NCBI RefSeq assembly: GCF_000208745.1
Contig: NC_030858.1
Coordinates: 3,082,566-3,146,565 of the forward strand
Length of the DNA: 64,000 nucleotides
Source: Theobroma cacao
Lineage: Eukaryota > Streptophyta > Magnoliopsida > Malvales > Malvaceae
Reading direction: 5' to 3'
The notes beneath the pieces are model-generated. The model had not been told where the DNA came from, made no database searches, and saw nothing but the letters and a program-made list of their open reading frames with translations. Shown here piece by piece: positions 27,724 to 40,021 of this stretch (within the stretch, counting starts at the first letter, position 1; each line of letters begins with the position of its first letter). A program made the translations under genes and the position numbers.

Positions 27724-28160
27724 TATTAGGATAGTTTTGAATTGTGATTTAATTAGGATTGTTTAATTCTAATTAAATTAGTATACCTTATTAAATTAGT
27801 TTTTAAATCTATTTAGACTAGAATATTAAATCTTAATTGTATTAGGATAAGATTATTGTATTTAGCACTATAAAAAGACCCTATGGGGTTAAAGAATAAT
27901 TATCACATAGATTTAGAGAGAGTGATTTAGGTGTACGTGGGATAAAGGTTGTGAGTTTTAGACTATTCTTGTAATCTCCTGATTTTTCCTCTTAGTAGAT
28001 TTTTCTCTGTTGCTGTGCCCGTGGACGTAGGCCATCAAAAGACCGAACCACGTAAATTCTTGTGTTATTGTGGGTGTGCTTGATTTCTTTCTTTCTTTAT
28101 TCTATTGATTGGGTTAGATCTTGGGTAATTCTTTAGAGACAATTTCGTAATTTTCTAACA
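27724..28160 (+). repeat. 5' LTR of copia element
   Basis: 437 bp ending in aaca directly before the tRNA-Met primer-binding site. It starts TATTAGG where the 3' LTR has TGTTAGG. A TATA-like string, cactataaaaagacc, lies near 27866. Confidence 0.93.
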
Positions 28161-28206
28161 AACTGGTATCAAAGCTTCAAGGTCTTAGGTCAATCTGAAT
28201 CTCGCT

Positions 28207-30999
28207 ATGGTAATTTCGTCGACCAAGTATAAGATTGAAAAGTTTAATGGAAGAAACGATTTCAGCCTACGGCGTGTTAAGATGCGTGCATTGCTAGTGC
28301 AACAAAGACTGTTGAAGGCACTGAAGGGAAAAGAGTATCTTCCTTCGAATTTATCTAATGGTGAAAAAGATGACCTTATGGAGAAAGCACATAATGCTTT
28401 TCTCCTAGCTTTGTCTGATGAGGTGCTAAGAGAAGTCACGAATGAAGAATCTGCTGCTGTAGTGTGGCTTAAACTCGAAAGTATTTATATGACTAAATTC
28501 CTGACGAATCGGCTTTATATGAAGCAATGATTGTATACTCTCAAGATGAGTGAAGGTACGTCCGTTAATACCTACATTAATGAATTTAATAGAGTTATTC
28601 TTGATTTAAAGAATATCGATGTTAAAATTGAGGATGAAGACCTAGCCTTAATTCTTTTATGTTCTTTGTCTCCATCGTATGAAAACTTCGTGGATACTAT
28701 ATTATATGACCGAGACACTCTCACTTTCGAGGATGTAAGAGCATCTTTAAATTTCAAGGAATTGAAGAAGAAAGTTGGTGGTATCTAGAATGAAAATCAA
28801 GCAGAAGGTTTGGTTGTGAATAGAGGAAAAGATAGAGAGAAGGGTATAGACAGAAAAGGTAAATCTAGAGCAAAAGGGAAAACTTGTTGGAATTGTGGTC
28901 AGAAAGGACATTTTCGTCAAGACTGTACCAAATTTAAGGATGATGAAAAGTTCAATAAGTCTGAGAATACTGCAAATGTGGTTGGAGATAACTTTGATAC
29001 TTTTGAGGAAACTGATAATGTTCTTGCAATTACTAATGGTAACCTGATGGATATATGGATCTTGGATTCAACTTGTTGCTTTCATATATGTCCTAGGCGT
29101 AATTAGTTTACAACTTATCAATCTGTTAATATGGGCACTGTACAATTAAGAGATGATTTTTCTCTCTCAATTGTTGAGATTGGCACAATTCGAATCAGGA
29201 TGTTTGATGGTAGGGTAAGAACACTTGAGGTAAAACATGTCCCTGACATGAAAAATAATTTAATATCCTTGAGTTTGTTAGATAAGAAGGGCTACAAATA
29301 TAGTGGCCAAGATGGTGTCTTGAATATATCTAAAGGAGCCTTAACTATCATAAAGGGCAAGTTATCCGGTGACCTTTATTGTCTAGTGGGAAACACGGTC
29401 ATTGAAACTGTTTCTGTGGTCTCATCTAATCATCCTGAAGATGATGTAACACATTTATGGAATATGAGATTGGGTCATATGAGCGAGAGATGGATTAGAA
29501 AACTGAGTAAGCGTAGTTTGCTATGTGGTCAAAAGAGTGAAAAGCTAGATTTCTGTGAGCAACATATAGTGAAATTTAACACTACAACTCATCGAACCAA
29601 GAGTGCAGTAAACTACATCTATTCAGATTTGTGGGGTCTTTTTTCGGTGGCATCAAAAGGTGGATCATTATACATGTAGATCTTTATTGATGATTTTTCA
29701 AGAAAGGTGTGGACGTATCTTCTGAAGGCTATGAGTGAAGTGTTAACCACCTTTTTGCATTTGAAGGTATTAATCGAGAAGCAGACTAAGAAAAGGATCG
29801 AGAGCTTTCGAACAAACAAAGGTTTGGAATTTTGCAAAGGTGAGTTTGGTCTATTCTACAAGAATGAGAAAATCGTTAGACATTGCACTGTCGACAAAAC
29901 ACCATATCAAAACGATATTGTAGAATGGATGAAGAAAACACTTCAGGAGAGAGCAAAATACGTGTTCTCAAATGTTGGCCTAACCAAAGTATTCTGGACA
30001 GAAATTATCAACACGGCTTGCTACTTGGTAAATCGGTCTCCATCAACTGCAATTGAATTTAAGACTCCCAAGGAAGTTTGGTCTGATAAGCCCGCTGATT
30101 ACTCTATATTGAGAGTATTTGGTTGTCTTGTTCATGCTCATGTGAGTGATGGTAAACTTGAGTTGAGGGCGACGGAGTGCATATTCCTAGGCTATGCATA
30201 TGAGGTGAAGGGTTATCAATTGTGGTGTACTGATTGTAAGTTCTCCAAGTTTATGGTGAGTCGGGATGTTACCTTTGACAAGTCTGCATTACTTTATGGG
30301 ATAAAGTCTAGAATTGCAAACACATCAGACCAAGAAGTTGGCAAGCAGGTGGAGCTTGAAATTAATGCTCTTGTGACAGTGTGGGATGATAGTGAAATCC
30401 AGAAAGAATTACAATAGGTACAAGAATTGGTATCTTAACGAAGCATTACTTGTATTGATGGTGATTCTGATTCTTATGTTTTATCTGTGGAAGTAGAGAT
30501 TGATGAGCCTTACTTTTATCATGAGAAAATTATATATGTCGAGTCTTCTAAGAAGATTAAGTCTCTACACTGGGATCAAACATGGGTGCTTGTAAAAACA
30601 CCTAAAGGTACTATTAAAGTTGGCATAGTGTGTGAAAGAGGTGCAAACATTAGTCGTAATGTGGTTGGCTTCTCCAAATCAAATTTTTCTGATGATCTAG
30701 ATAGTAAAAGATCTCAAATGGGGTATGTGTTCACTCTCTCAGAGTTTGCAATCAGTTGAAAAGTAGTAGCTGCTTTGTTTACAACTGAAGTTGAATATAT
30801 GGCTGTGATCGAGGCAGTGAAGGAGGCCTTATGGCTTCGAGACTTGGTTAGTGATCTTTGTTTTGGACAAGAATCTAGATGTGAGATTGTAGTAAAGAAA
30901 ATAACTACATATGAAAATTTGACAAATATGCTAACTAAGTCAGTTTCTGGGATAAAGTACAAGCATTGCTTGGACTTGATCGGTGTTTGTAGTGCTTGA
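28207..30999 (+). pseudogene. copia gag-pol remnant with stops and reverse transcriptase deletion
   Basis: The fragments read in a single frame. They are a gag-like N-terminus; a zinc knuckle with C-W-N-C and GHFRQDC (near 28885-28925); a protease region whose active-site triplet reads DST (ILDST) instead of the usual DSG, near 29065; an integrase HHCC-like part (LWNMRLGHMSERW); an integrase core (DDFSRKVW ... PYQNDIVEW); then a jump from WVLVKTPKG directly to late RT/RNase H text (KRSQMGYVFTL, TEVEYMA). Seven internal stop codons and the RT deletion make it non-functional. No frameshift was needed to follow it. Confidence 0.92.
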
Positions 31000-31080
31000 G
31001 GCCCTTTGGGGCAGCGACGGTGTCGACAGAGATTGGTTCGTAAGGTGGAGCTTGGTGAATTCAAGCCTAAGGTAGAGATT

Positions 31081-31671
31081 TGTTAGGATAGTCTTGAATT
31101 GTGATTTATTTAGGATTGTTTAATTCTAATTAAATTAGTATACCTTATTAAATTAGTCTTTAAATCTAGTTAGACTAGAATATTAAATCCTAATTGTATT
31201 AGGATAAGATTATTGTATTTAGCACTATAAAAAGACCCTATGGGGTTAAAGAATAATTATCACTTAGATTTAGAGAGAGTGATTTAGGTGTACGTGGGAT
31301 AAGGGTTGTGAGTTTGAGATGGTTCTTGTAATCTCCTGATTTTTTCTCTTAGTGGATTTTTCTCTGTTGCTGTGTCCGTGGACGTAAGTCATCAAAAGAC
31401 CAAATCATGTAAATTCTTGTGTTCTTATGGGTGTGCTTGANGATAAGAATTGTGAGTTTGAGACTGTTCTTGTAATCTCCTGATTTTTTCTCTTAGTGGA
31501 TTTTTCTCTGTTGCTGTGTCCGTGGACGTAAGTCATCAAAAGACCGAACCACGTAAATTCTTGTGTTCTTGTGGGTGTGCTTGATTTCTTTCTTTCTTTA
31601 TTCTATTGATTGGGTTAGATCTTGAGTAATTCTTTAGAGACAATTTCGTAATTTCTCAACACTCCTTGTAG
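31081..31671 (+). repeat. 3' LTR of copia element, with internal 144-bp duplication
   Basis: 591 bp, longer than the 5' LTR because 31298-31440 is repeated at 31442-31584 with a single N between the copies. The two copies differ at several bases. The LTR ends in caaca before the ctcct target-site duplication. Confidence 0.9.
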
Positions 31672-31676
31672 ATCAA

Positions 31677-33473
31677 CTGCTTTTTGAAAAGATATTGCCT
31701 CATTTACATTAGGATTTGTGAATTAATGAATTGTGCATAAAATTTTTTATACGTGTACGCTAATTAAGATAGGAAGAATCCTTGGAATTTGGGAAGCAGA
31801 TTGATACTTTGACCAATGTATGTATCTTGGGCTGGGGAACATGTCAATAAAATTTTTAATTTCCATTGGGGTGTGTTAAGTTGGAGAAAATTTTAGTTTC
31901 TCATTTCCTGGAAGATCATGCGAATTGATGTAGTACAAATTAGCATATGGGATTGAATTATAATATGGTTGCCTTAACTACATGCATTTAAGGCATTGTA
32001 TACTTCTTGCACTATATTAACAGGTAGGTTAAGCTGATTGGATGGAACTCAATTTTTAATGGGTTATCATATATCGATTGCTGTAAATAAATGCTCTACT
32101 CTTCCTCTATAAAGTTGACTCAATAGCAAATTTTAAACTCATCTAGACATCTATAGGTTTCCCATAGCTTAGTAGGATGATTACAATAACAGGAACATGA
32201 TAATCCACCATTACAGCATGCATCATGCACGTTTGCTGGGACGATGCATTTTTTTATTACTCCATAAAAGCATCTTAGGTTTTTTTTTTTCCAAGAAAAA
32301 TAATCCAAGTTAAACTTTGGCAATTCTTGTAATGCTTTTTTTTTTCCCCAAATAGGCCACTTGACGCTGACCAAACAGTATATAACGACTCACCACTGAA
32401 TTGACAGAAAGGATGGTCCCTTCAACACTGTTAATGGCTGTAAATTGACCTTTTTATTTTTGTTTTTCTTTTTTTCCTTTAAACAGTGTTTCCTGTTGTT
32501 CATTCAATTGATACACAACTTGTGCCTATCTTTCCATCTGAGAAAATAAATGTGGAACAGTGGAAGTAATTTATCAAAAACTGACACTTCTGGCAGTTGC
32601 TGAACCACAAATTACCTAATGATGAATTATATATCATCTACAGTACTATGGTCACAAGTTCCGATTTTTCTGTTTTTGATTTTGCCAATCTGCTGTATTT
32701 CACGAGGTGGCCTGGTAATTTCCAAGTTTCTAAAGTCAATGATTAGCAGGATAAGTCCTAAAAGGAGCTGAGATTTTTTTTTCTCTTTTTCTTTCTACAG
32801 GTAAGTTGCATGTTAACTCCATCCGCCTTTGTCATTCCTAAAGCTCCTGCCTTTTCTTCATATTTGGATGGTGGAGAGGAGTTGTCATAGTTAAATGGAA
32901 AATCTTGACTCTGGGCAATCACCAAAAAACAAAAAAAGAAAGAAAGAGTAAGCATTTGTCTTCTTGTGATTTTCTGAGAAACTCAAAACACCATGAGTCA
33001 ATCAAACTACCTTGAAGGCACGCAGTCCCCTGATGTCAATCTCTCCGTGTAAATAATAAGGCAATCAATTTCCTCAATCACAAAACAGCCTAAATTATAT
33101 ATATATAGAGAAGTTTCGCTTAAAATTTGGATATTATTAACCATGAAAACAATTGATAAAAAAGATTTGAGAACACGGTGAAGTGTTTCTTTATTAAAGA
33201 ACCCGAACTGCAAAGCCCAATGCACTTCACTCCTCATGGCCATATTTTTTTTTTTATTAATTCCAAACAAGCTGATTTCATTTTTATAATGAAAGTGGAC
33301 TTAAATTAATCTATATTGAGTTCATACAATCCCCATGTCCAGACGAATAGGACAGTCTATAAGAATCAGGCCACTCTTTCGTCAAAAACCACCAAGATCC
33401 CATGCAAGGTTTGTTTTGAAAATTTATTGATTCGAAAGAGAGAGAGAGAGAGCGAGCGAGGAGTGAAGCTCAA
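31677..33473. other. Intergenic between copia element and MYB-C
   Basis: No recognisable gene. The end holds the MYB-C leader with a GA repeat (33437-33452). A possible TATA-like word, ttataatg, lies near 33284. Confidence 0.5.
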
Positions 33474-34602
33474 ATGGGTAGAAAACCTTGCTGCTCCAAA
33501 GAAGGATTGAACAGAGGAGCTTGGAGTGCCATTGAGGACCAGATTCTGATAGATTACATCAAAACCAATGGTGAAGGCAAATGGGGAAATATTCCCAAAA
33601 AAGCTGGTAAGTGTTAGTTTTGATCAATGTATATACATGCAAAGAGACACGCCCACACAGACATAACACTTCCAAGAAGATGTAGGATTTTGAGCCGGCT
33701 CTATTTTTCTCCATGGTAAAATCACTGGGTTTTGCATGTATATGGTGCAGGCTTAAAGAGATGCGGAAAGAGTTGCAGGCTTAGATGGTTAAACTATTTG
33801 AGACCTGATATCAAGAGGGGTAACATATCTCAAGAAGAAGAGGATCTTATCATTAGACTTCACAAGTTGCTAGGCAACAGGTCTTTTCTTTTAGAACAAT
33901 CAACTTCATTGTTTTCATTCTTTAATTTTTGTGGTCAAGACTCAAGCTCCGGTTTAAGCCTTTTATTTTTCTTGTTTAGATTTCCATTAGTGTTAGTTAA
34001 TATAAGTTGATATATAGTAGCTTGGTAATGAAAATGTTACTAAAAGATTTCAACTTTGCGGTGATTGCAGATGGTCTCTGATAGCAGGGAGAATTCCAGG
34101 GCGAACAGACAATGAAATAAAAAATTACTGGAACTCAACCTTAGGAAAGAAGGTTAAAGCTGAACAGGCAAAGCAATCTAAGGACGACTTGAAGAAAGCC
34201 AAGATACAGCCATTGGCTGAAACCCCACAATCCACTGCACTTAGGACCAAGGCATCCAAGTGCTCTACGTGTTTAGTCACCCAGGAGGCATATAAAGCTG
34301 AAATCATTGACGCAGACCTGGTGCATGATGCCAGATTGGAACCCCCAAAGAGTGAGGGAACACTACTGTCTACAATATCCGAGGAAGCTCATTCAGTAAA
34401 CTCAGCATTGGAGTTTGATATAGGGGAGCTTTTGGCATCTGATATCTCAGATTCAGAGTTTTGGAACTGCTGTCAGGTTAATAATACTAGCATGGAAGAA
34501 GCTGAAAGCAGCGGTGTTGCTAGAAACATGTGGCTTTCTTCAGAGCAGCATCTTCAATTTTCTGAGGAAATGCTGACAGACTGGATAAGAGATGATATAT
34601 AG
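33474..34602 (+). CDS. R2R3-MYB transcription factor, TT2-like (MYB-C)
   Basis: Exons 33474-33606, 33751-33880 and 34071-34602 (133, 130 and 532 nt), GT..AG introns, 264 residues, stop TAG. The N-terminus is [17 protein letters not shown]; all R2 and R3 tryptophans and the bHLH-binding signature ([22 protein letters not shown] region) are present. The post-MYB motif reads [10 protein letters not shown] (144-153), clearly related to the TT2 [10 protein letters not shown] of MYB-A. The shorter tail contains an acidic patch, [17 protein letters not shown], likely for activation, and ends TDWIRDDI. Known: TT2-type MYBs drive proanthocyanidin or anthocyanin genes with bHLH/WD40. Inference: third functional member of the local array. 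The nearest downstream relatives are the pseudogene at 38.3 kb and MYB-D, whose tail has a similar SELLHTDF patch. A polyadenylation-type aataaaag lies near 34723. Confidence 0.93.
34097..34117 (+). promoter_or_regulatory. Candidate miR858 target site in MYB-C
   Basis: R3-coding site identical in its central 17 bases to that of MYB-B; two mismatches and one wobble to miR858 by eye. Confidence 0.45.
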
Positions 34603-37600
34603 TTTGTGCTATCAGGATAGTTATGCAGATGGGCTCTTTTTTACTTTCGGTTCCTTCAATGAACAAAGAATTAACTTCACTGTATAAGTCTAATGTGCAC
34701 ATTGTAGAATTAAATTGGTCAATAAAAGGTGTTGAACTTGTAATTTGTCCTTGTTAGCTGTTCTTTTCATGTACATCTTTTCAAGGTTTTTTTCGTCTAA
34801 CCGTTTCTTTCAATTTTCTTTCGATTAGATTTCATTTGATGGATACTTTTATTTATTTTTATTTTTATTAGTTGTTATCTAATTATTTTTAATTTTTTTG
34901 CTTTTGCATTATATTCAATTTTTATCAAAAATAAAAAAATTAATAAAAATATCAATCAAGGAAATCTTACTCTTACTGATCAGTTACCTTAAACTATTCC
35001 CCCTATTCATAAACTATAAAAAGCAATAAATATGTGGACGGGGTAGTGGACAAAAAGAATTAATTATTTTAGTGCAAAATCTTGGAAAACTAATTATTAA
35101 TCAAAGATTGGATAGATGCACCCCAATTACATACACATAATATATATTATAATTATTTTTTTCCTGCTATTTTAAACGATATAAAAAATCGCTGTTGGGT
35201 TTGAAAATGAAGTACTCAATCGTTTACCTTATATTCAAAGGGTCCGTAATGTTTTTTTGTATATACATAAGTCAGCTGTTTAAAAAGAATATTGGCTTAA
35301 TTTGGGATTCATAGGTCCGTTATGTTGTGTCAAGTAATCAATTTGAAATTTTTTTTAGTTCTCTACAATTATTGAATTTTTTTCTCTTATGCATAGACAA
35401 ATTGAGTACCAAATTACATTAAATTCTTCTCTCTTTTTTTCAATAAATAATTTATTATTTAATTAAAATTTTAATTATTTAGACGTTAATTGATTGGACG
35501 TTTGTCGTAACATCTTTTTTTAGTTAATTAAGTATGTGGACCGGCAGGTTTCTTGTAACATCAATGTGCATGAGATATTGTAAAGTAGGTAATCTCTTTT
35601 TAGTCTTTATGGTATGAATCATTGTAAAAAGTCCAGCTACTTATTTTGTTCCACTACTTGTTTTATATTTGTTCAAAAGTTTCCTTAGTCGTCGTGGTCT
35701 TGCTTTAACCAATCACTTTATTTGTTTTCTTTCCCCATACTTTGCGCTTTAATTCGTTTCTTTTCAGTGAACCACTAATTAACCAAACCACTTTGTTTTC
35801 TGTCTCTCTCCATCATTACTCACTAATTAATCAACCGCACTTAATTTGTTCTCAATCTATATACGCTAATCTGCTTGATGACAAAGCCTAAGTCGCCTTC
35901 TTTGTCTTGCACGAGATGATTGACGTAAGACTTTGTGAGCCTTTGCTTCCATAAAAGGTAGAAGGAAACAAAGGGAGGGAGGCGAAGACTTTTTTTTTAT
36001 TGATTAGAGACTAATTAATCATCTAATAAAGCTACGTCTGATCCTTCTATTGGTTTTTTCTCTCTTTTTACATTCGTGGCAGCAAATAATGGCTTTAATG
36101 ATTCGTTTAAGCTTAGCACATGTTCCTCATGTTTGATTTCGCTAGTATCATAACCACTAATTTAATGGAAATTTTGTTCGTCGTTAACTCCATATGCTAC
36201 CATACGTCACTATCACTAACCCCCCCTCCCTCCTCCAACCCCAAGCATTGATGTATGGATTCTTCAATTAATTTGAACTTCAATCTGAACACTAGCCGCC
36301 TCTCATGCCACCTTCCAATTTGATAGTGGGAATGTGAAGTGTGAACCATGCAAAAGAAAAACTATTATAAATGTTGATTGCATGATTGTTTTCCCCACTT
36401 TCAAGCTTCACCAAGGCTAATCTTTCTTTAATATTATCTTCTTATCCTAAAAAAAATATTATCTTTCTATCCTTTGAATATGAACCTTGAATTTTACACT
36501 CTGCCAATCTGCAGGGAAGTTAAATCCTACTTCAACATCTGGAAGCCACGGGTAATTATTGTATTCCATTTCTACACGAGCAAAATCATATGAACATATA
36601 TAATAGTATGGAAACAAGCCCTCCCTCATTTTCTAGAAAAATGGGTGTCAGAATTTTATAACTAAAAAATTGTATGCAGAAAACTATAGGATCTCTTGAT
36701 CATGACATGTTCCCGTATATATATGTGGACAAAATTTGACGAGCAAATCAAGGGTTTCTAAGATCACAAGGAAGTTAAGAAACAATATATATGGCCTTGG
36801 AAAGATCGTTCGGCAAATGCATTTATTTTATGGGGTTGCTCTCATCCTTACGTAAAATTTTATATTCTTCTTGTTAGCACATGTTGAAGCCTAGACTTCT
36901 GACCCCAATGCCAAATTAGTGAGCAAATTCGAAAAGTAATAAATAAGTATGAAATGCGGACAAGTTTAAGTTCAACCAAAAAGAAGAAAGGTTTCATATA
37001 TGTGCAACCAAGTTGATATTAAATAGACCTGCTTTCATAAAGCAACGATTAATTCTATCGTGGTGTTCATGAATCAAAGCCAAAGGCAATGAAAACTATG
37101 TTGAGTAGGTAGATCTAATCCCACCTGCTTCTGCTGGTCACCGCAGCCAAGAGCCTACCAACTCTCTGGCCCATCTTTTCGGAAAGTTGTGATTGTGTTG
37201 ATACCAGCTGCTAATTGTCAACCAAGCTGCGAGGAATCGATGCCTCTCCGAGGTTTTGCTGCTGGTGCGTCCGTGCCGTTTCGTGTATTATAATGAGGAA
37301 TGAAAATATAATATAGTAGTTGCTAGCTAGCAGGGCAGAGTCAAGGAGCGACATGTGGTGACCACTATCACCTTTTAATTTTTAAATTTTTTATTATTAT
37401 ATATATAACTTGATGTATATAATATTATTATTTTTACAATTATTTTAAATCACTTTTCATATAAAATTTTGAATTCGTCATTGTTAATTAAGTTATACAA
37501 GCACCAGAGTATTTACCTCATTAATTGGTACATGATCCTCTATATATATAATAGAAATCGAATCTCTCCTCTCTAATTATAAAAAAATATATAAATAAAA

Positions 37601-38262
37601 AGTTTTTTTTTTCTTTATGACTGCTACATATAGTAATAGTAGTAGTGCATGGTGCATGGATCTATAAATGGTCTATCTTAATTTATATTCAAGTCTTTTA
37701 TTCCTATTTAATTAATTTCATTCACACATGAACCAACATTGCTTAATTACATGAACATTAAAGAACAAAAATAAAAAGGATTGGATGGATAGGTATAATA
37801 CTTGGTAACCTTAATTACCAGTTGTACTAGTTGAGTGTTTTGCTCGTATGTTTGCTAATGCTAGATTTTCATATTGTGTGGGATCTGTAGGATTAAGAAG
37901 AACAAATTGAATGTTTTCAAATTAAACAAATAAAAGAAGGGAGTAATATGATGAGTTTTAAACATAAAAAGTGTAGCAGCCTGATCAGTTCTCTCTTCAA
38001 ATGATACCTTCAAGTCCTTTAGTTGTTTAAACATAAAACAATCTGAGAGCTTTTAGATAACTAAAGCCAGGTGACAGCAGAAGTACTGCTGGTAATGTTA
38101 GCAAAAAGATTATAAAAAAAATAAAAGGCGAATTAAACTTGTTAAAAGTGCCGGTAATGTAATTAATCAAGGTCAGCATGCATTCACATACAGCCTGTTG
38201 CAGCCTGTCATTATATTACAAATTATTGGGAGTGATCGGACAATCATCGGACAATCTGTACA
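34603..38262. other. Intergenic between MYB-C and the MYB pseudogene
   Basis: AT-rich, without frames that resemble proteins. The MYB-C 3' UTR occupies the first 150-200 bases. I see no transposon with readable ends. Confidence 0.5.
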
Positions 38263-39252
38263 ACGGGTAGAACTCCCTATACCAAGGAGGGATTAAACAA
38301 GGGTGCTTGCTGTTGTGTGTCCTCCTCAAGTGGAGTTCATAATTTAAATTTATAAAAAAAATAAATGTATATATAAAAAAAAATGACTTTTGTCTTTTTC
38401 GAACAATGTGAGTTTTTTTTAAGTGAGGAATAGTGTCGACAAAAGGAAAAATAGGAAGGAAATTTTTTGACTTGTTTTGTGATACCGATTGGAAGGCAAT
38501 TTGTAATCCAATTTTGACGAAATTTTAGTATGTTGTTTTTGACATTGTGAGTTTTAACTTATATGGTCAAATTGTATTTTTCTATTTGAGTTTTATATAT
38601 TTTTGCTTGATGAATTCTAGAATTACTTGTTAACTTTTTACTGTACTCATTGATCTTTTCTAGTGGATTATTTTTCTGAATTAGGTCTCATGATTTTTAC
38701 CTCTCACATTGAGGAGTTTTCTTGTTAAAAATGTGTGTTTTCTGTGATTTTTATTTTATGCATTCATAACTATATTTGCTGACTGAAATATTTTGTTGGT
38801 TGAATATTTACTCCTCACAAGTTATTTCAAGCAAGAAAGGCTTTATTTGTATTGTTACTTCCACCATATCAATACTCTTTTCCCAACACTTGCTTGGTCT
38901 GCGCTTGAAGTCTCAGAGATTATGTTAATTAAAAACCATGGTGAAGGGAAGTGCTGGAAGATAAATCCCACCAAGGAACCTTCAAATCAGACTGCTCAAT
39001 CATTGAAGGTAGAACCATTTTCTAATAAGAAAACCATGCTAAGTAGATGTTCCAATAACAATCTTTGTCCGCCAGTACCAATCTCAAATGAACATGTTGA
39101 CATTAAGCACATTGGTGAAAGCCTCCATTGATGAAGGTTTAGAGAGGAACAAGGAAGTAAATAATTTAGTTGATGGTGATAAGCTTTCACCTATAACTGG
39201 CAGAAGCAATGATTGTTTAGAAGCTGAGCAGATTAATCTATATCTGTTTTGA
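38263..39252 (+). pseudogene. R2R3-MYB pseudogene related to MYB-D, split by a solo LTR
   Basis: The first piece (38263-38310) reads GRTPYTKEGLNKGA, matching the MYB-D N-terminus, but the start ATG is ACG. After a 578-bp insert, the frame resumes at 38894 with AWSALE...KNHGEGKCWKI, the first half of R2. It then jumps directly to KEPSNQTAQSLKVEPFS, which matches the MYB-D tail ([17 protein letters not shown]). So the end of R2, both introns and the whole of R3 have been lost in one deletion. Further on, a 1-base insertion relative to MYB-D near 39105 shifts the frame to a TGA at 39129. Recognisable similarity fades near 39252. No functional MYB domain can be made. Confidence 0.85.
38311..38888 (+). 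mobile_element. Probable solo LTR inserted in the MYB pseudogene
   Basis: The insert begins TGTTG and ends CAACA, the usual inverted ends of an LTR. It is flanked by an exact 5-bp duplication, cttgc, at 38306-38310 and 38889-38893. It is 578 bp, non-coding, and interrupts the R2 exon. Removing it and one cttgc leaves 4 bases more than MYB-D has, so either a small slip duplication existed or the boundaries are slightly different. The strand is a guess. Confidence 0.6.
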
Positions 39253-39990
39253 GTCCTACAATGCAAATCGAGAAATGAAAGAGTGGAGCAGCCCAAAACT
39301 CATACAACCCAAACAAACAAAGCCCCAAAAGCCAAAAGCCGACCAAGGGAGCGTCGGTCTACCCATGACTGATGGGCCTTGAACGAAAACAGTACCAAGA
39401 ATTGAACATCATCAGTACAAAAATATTGGTATTACCAATTTAAACGTCTGCCTGAATATTATGGGATTTTGTAGCATTTGGAGTCCCAAGGCCACGTGAG
39501 GGGAGAAAAAAAAATTAGAGGAAAAATCCCATAAATATATCAACGGCTAATACTTCATAGTATGTGAAAATTGAAGACTTGGATACTTTCAAGCAGCTTC
39601 GGAAGACTCGCTTTATTTCAATAACGTTGTTGTCTTTTACAATTATTATATTAATAATAATTAGATTCGAACCTTGATGTTATACAGTCTATGCCGGTAA
39701 CTATTATTCTATTCCATTTGTACACGAGCAAAATAATTCAGACAATTAAATATATAGGAGCAAATCGAAAAATGAGATGAAGATTCCATGAAAACGGGGA
39801 TCAGACATGTTTGTTGACAAAACCACAAAAGCCAATCCGGATTTCTATTTGGCCAACGACTTTGAACATATATATGATTACCTTTATTCATGGGACTGAC
39901 ACATAAAATGAGTTTTTGGATTCTTTTTGGCAGCATTTTTTGAAGTCAACTAATTTTGAATCCCATGCATAAAAAAATGAATAATTAATC

Positions 39991-40021
<31 letters not shown>

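Larger units (their letters stand above)
27724..31671 (+). mobile_element. Degenerate Ty1/copia LTR retrotransposon
   Basis: The 5' LTR is 27724-28160 and the 3' LTR 31081-31671. A 5-bp target-site duplication, ctcct, occurs at 27719-27723 and 31672-31676. The primer-binding site is tggtatcaaagc (28164-28175), matching initiator tRNA-Met, and a purine-rich ggtagagatt precedes the 3' LTR. The body (28207-30999) stays in one frame through gag, CCHC knuckle, protease region, GAG-pre-integrase and integrase, and a partial RNase H. It is broken by in-frame stops at 28528, 28786, 29104, 29677, 30415, 30436 and 30757. Most of the reverse transcriptase is missing, so the internal region is only 2.9 kb. 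The 5' LTR begins TA instead of TG. The LTRs differ by about 4% in their first 110 bases, so the insertion is not recent. It is dead as an autonomous element. Confidence 0.95.
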
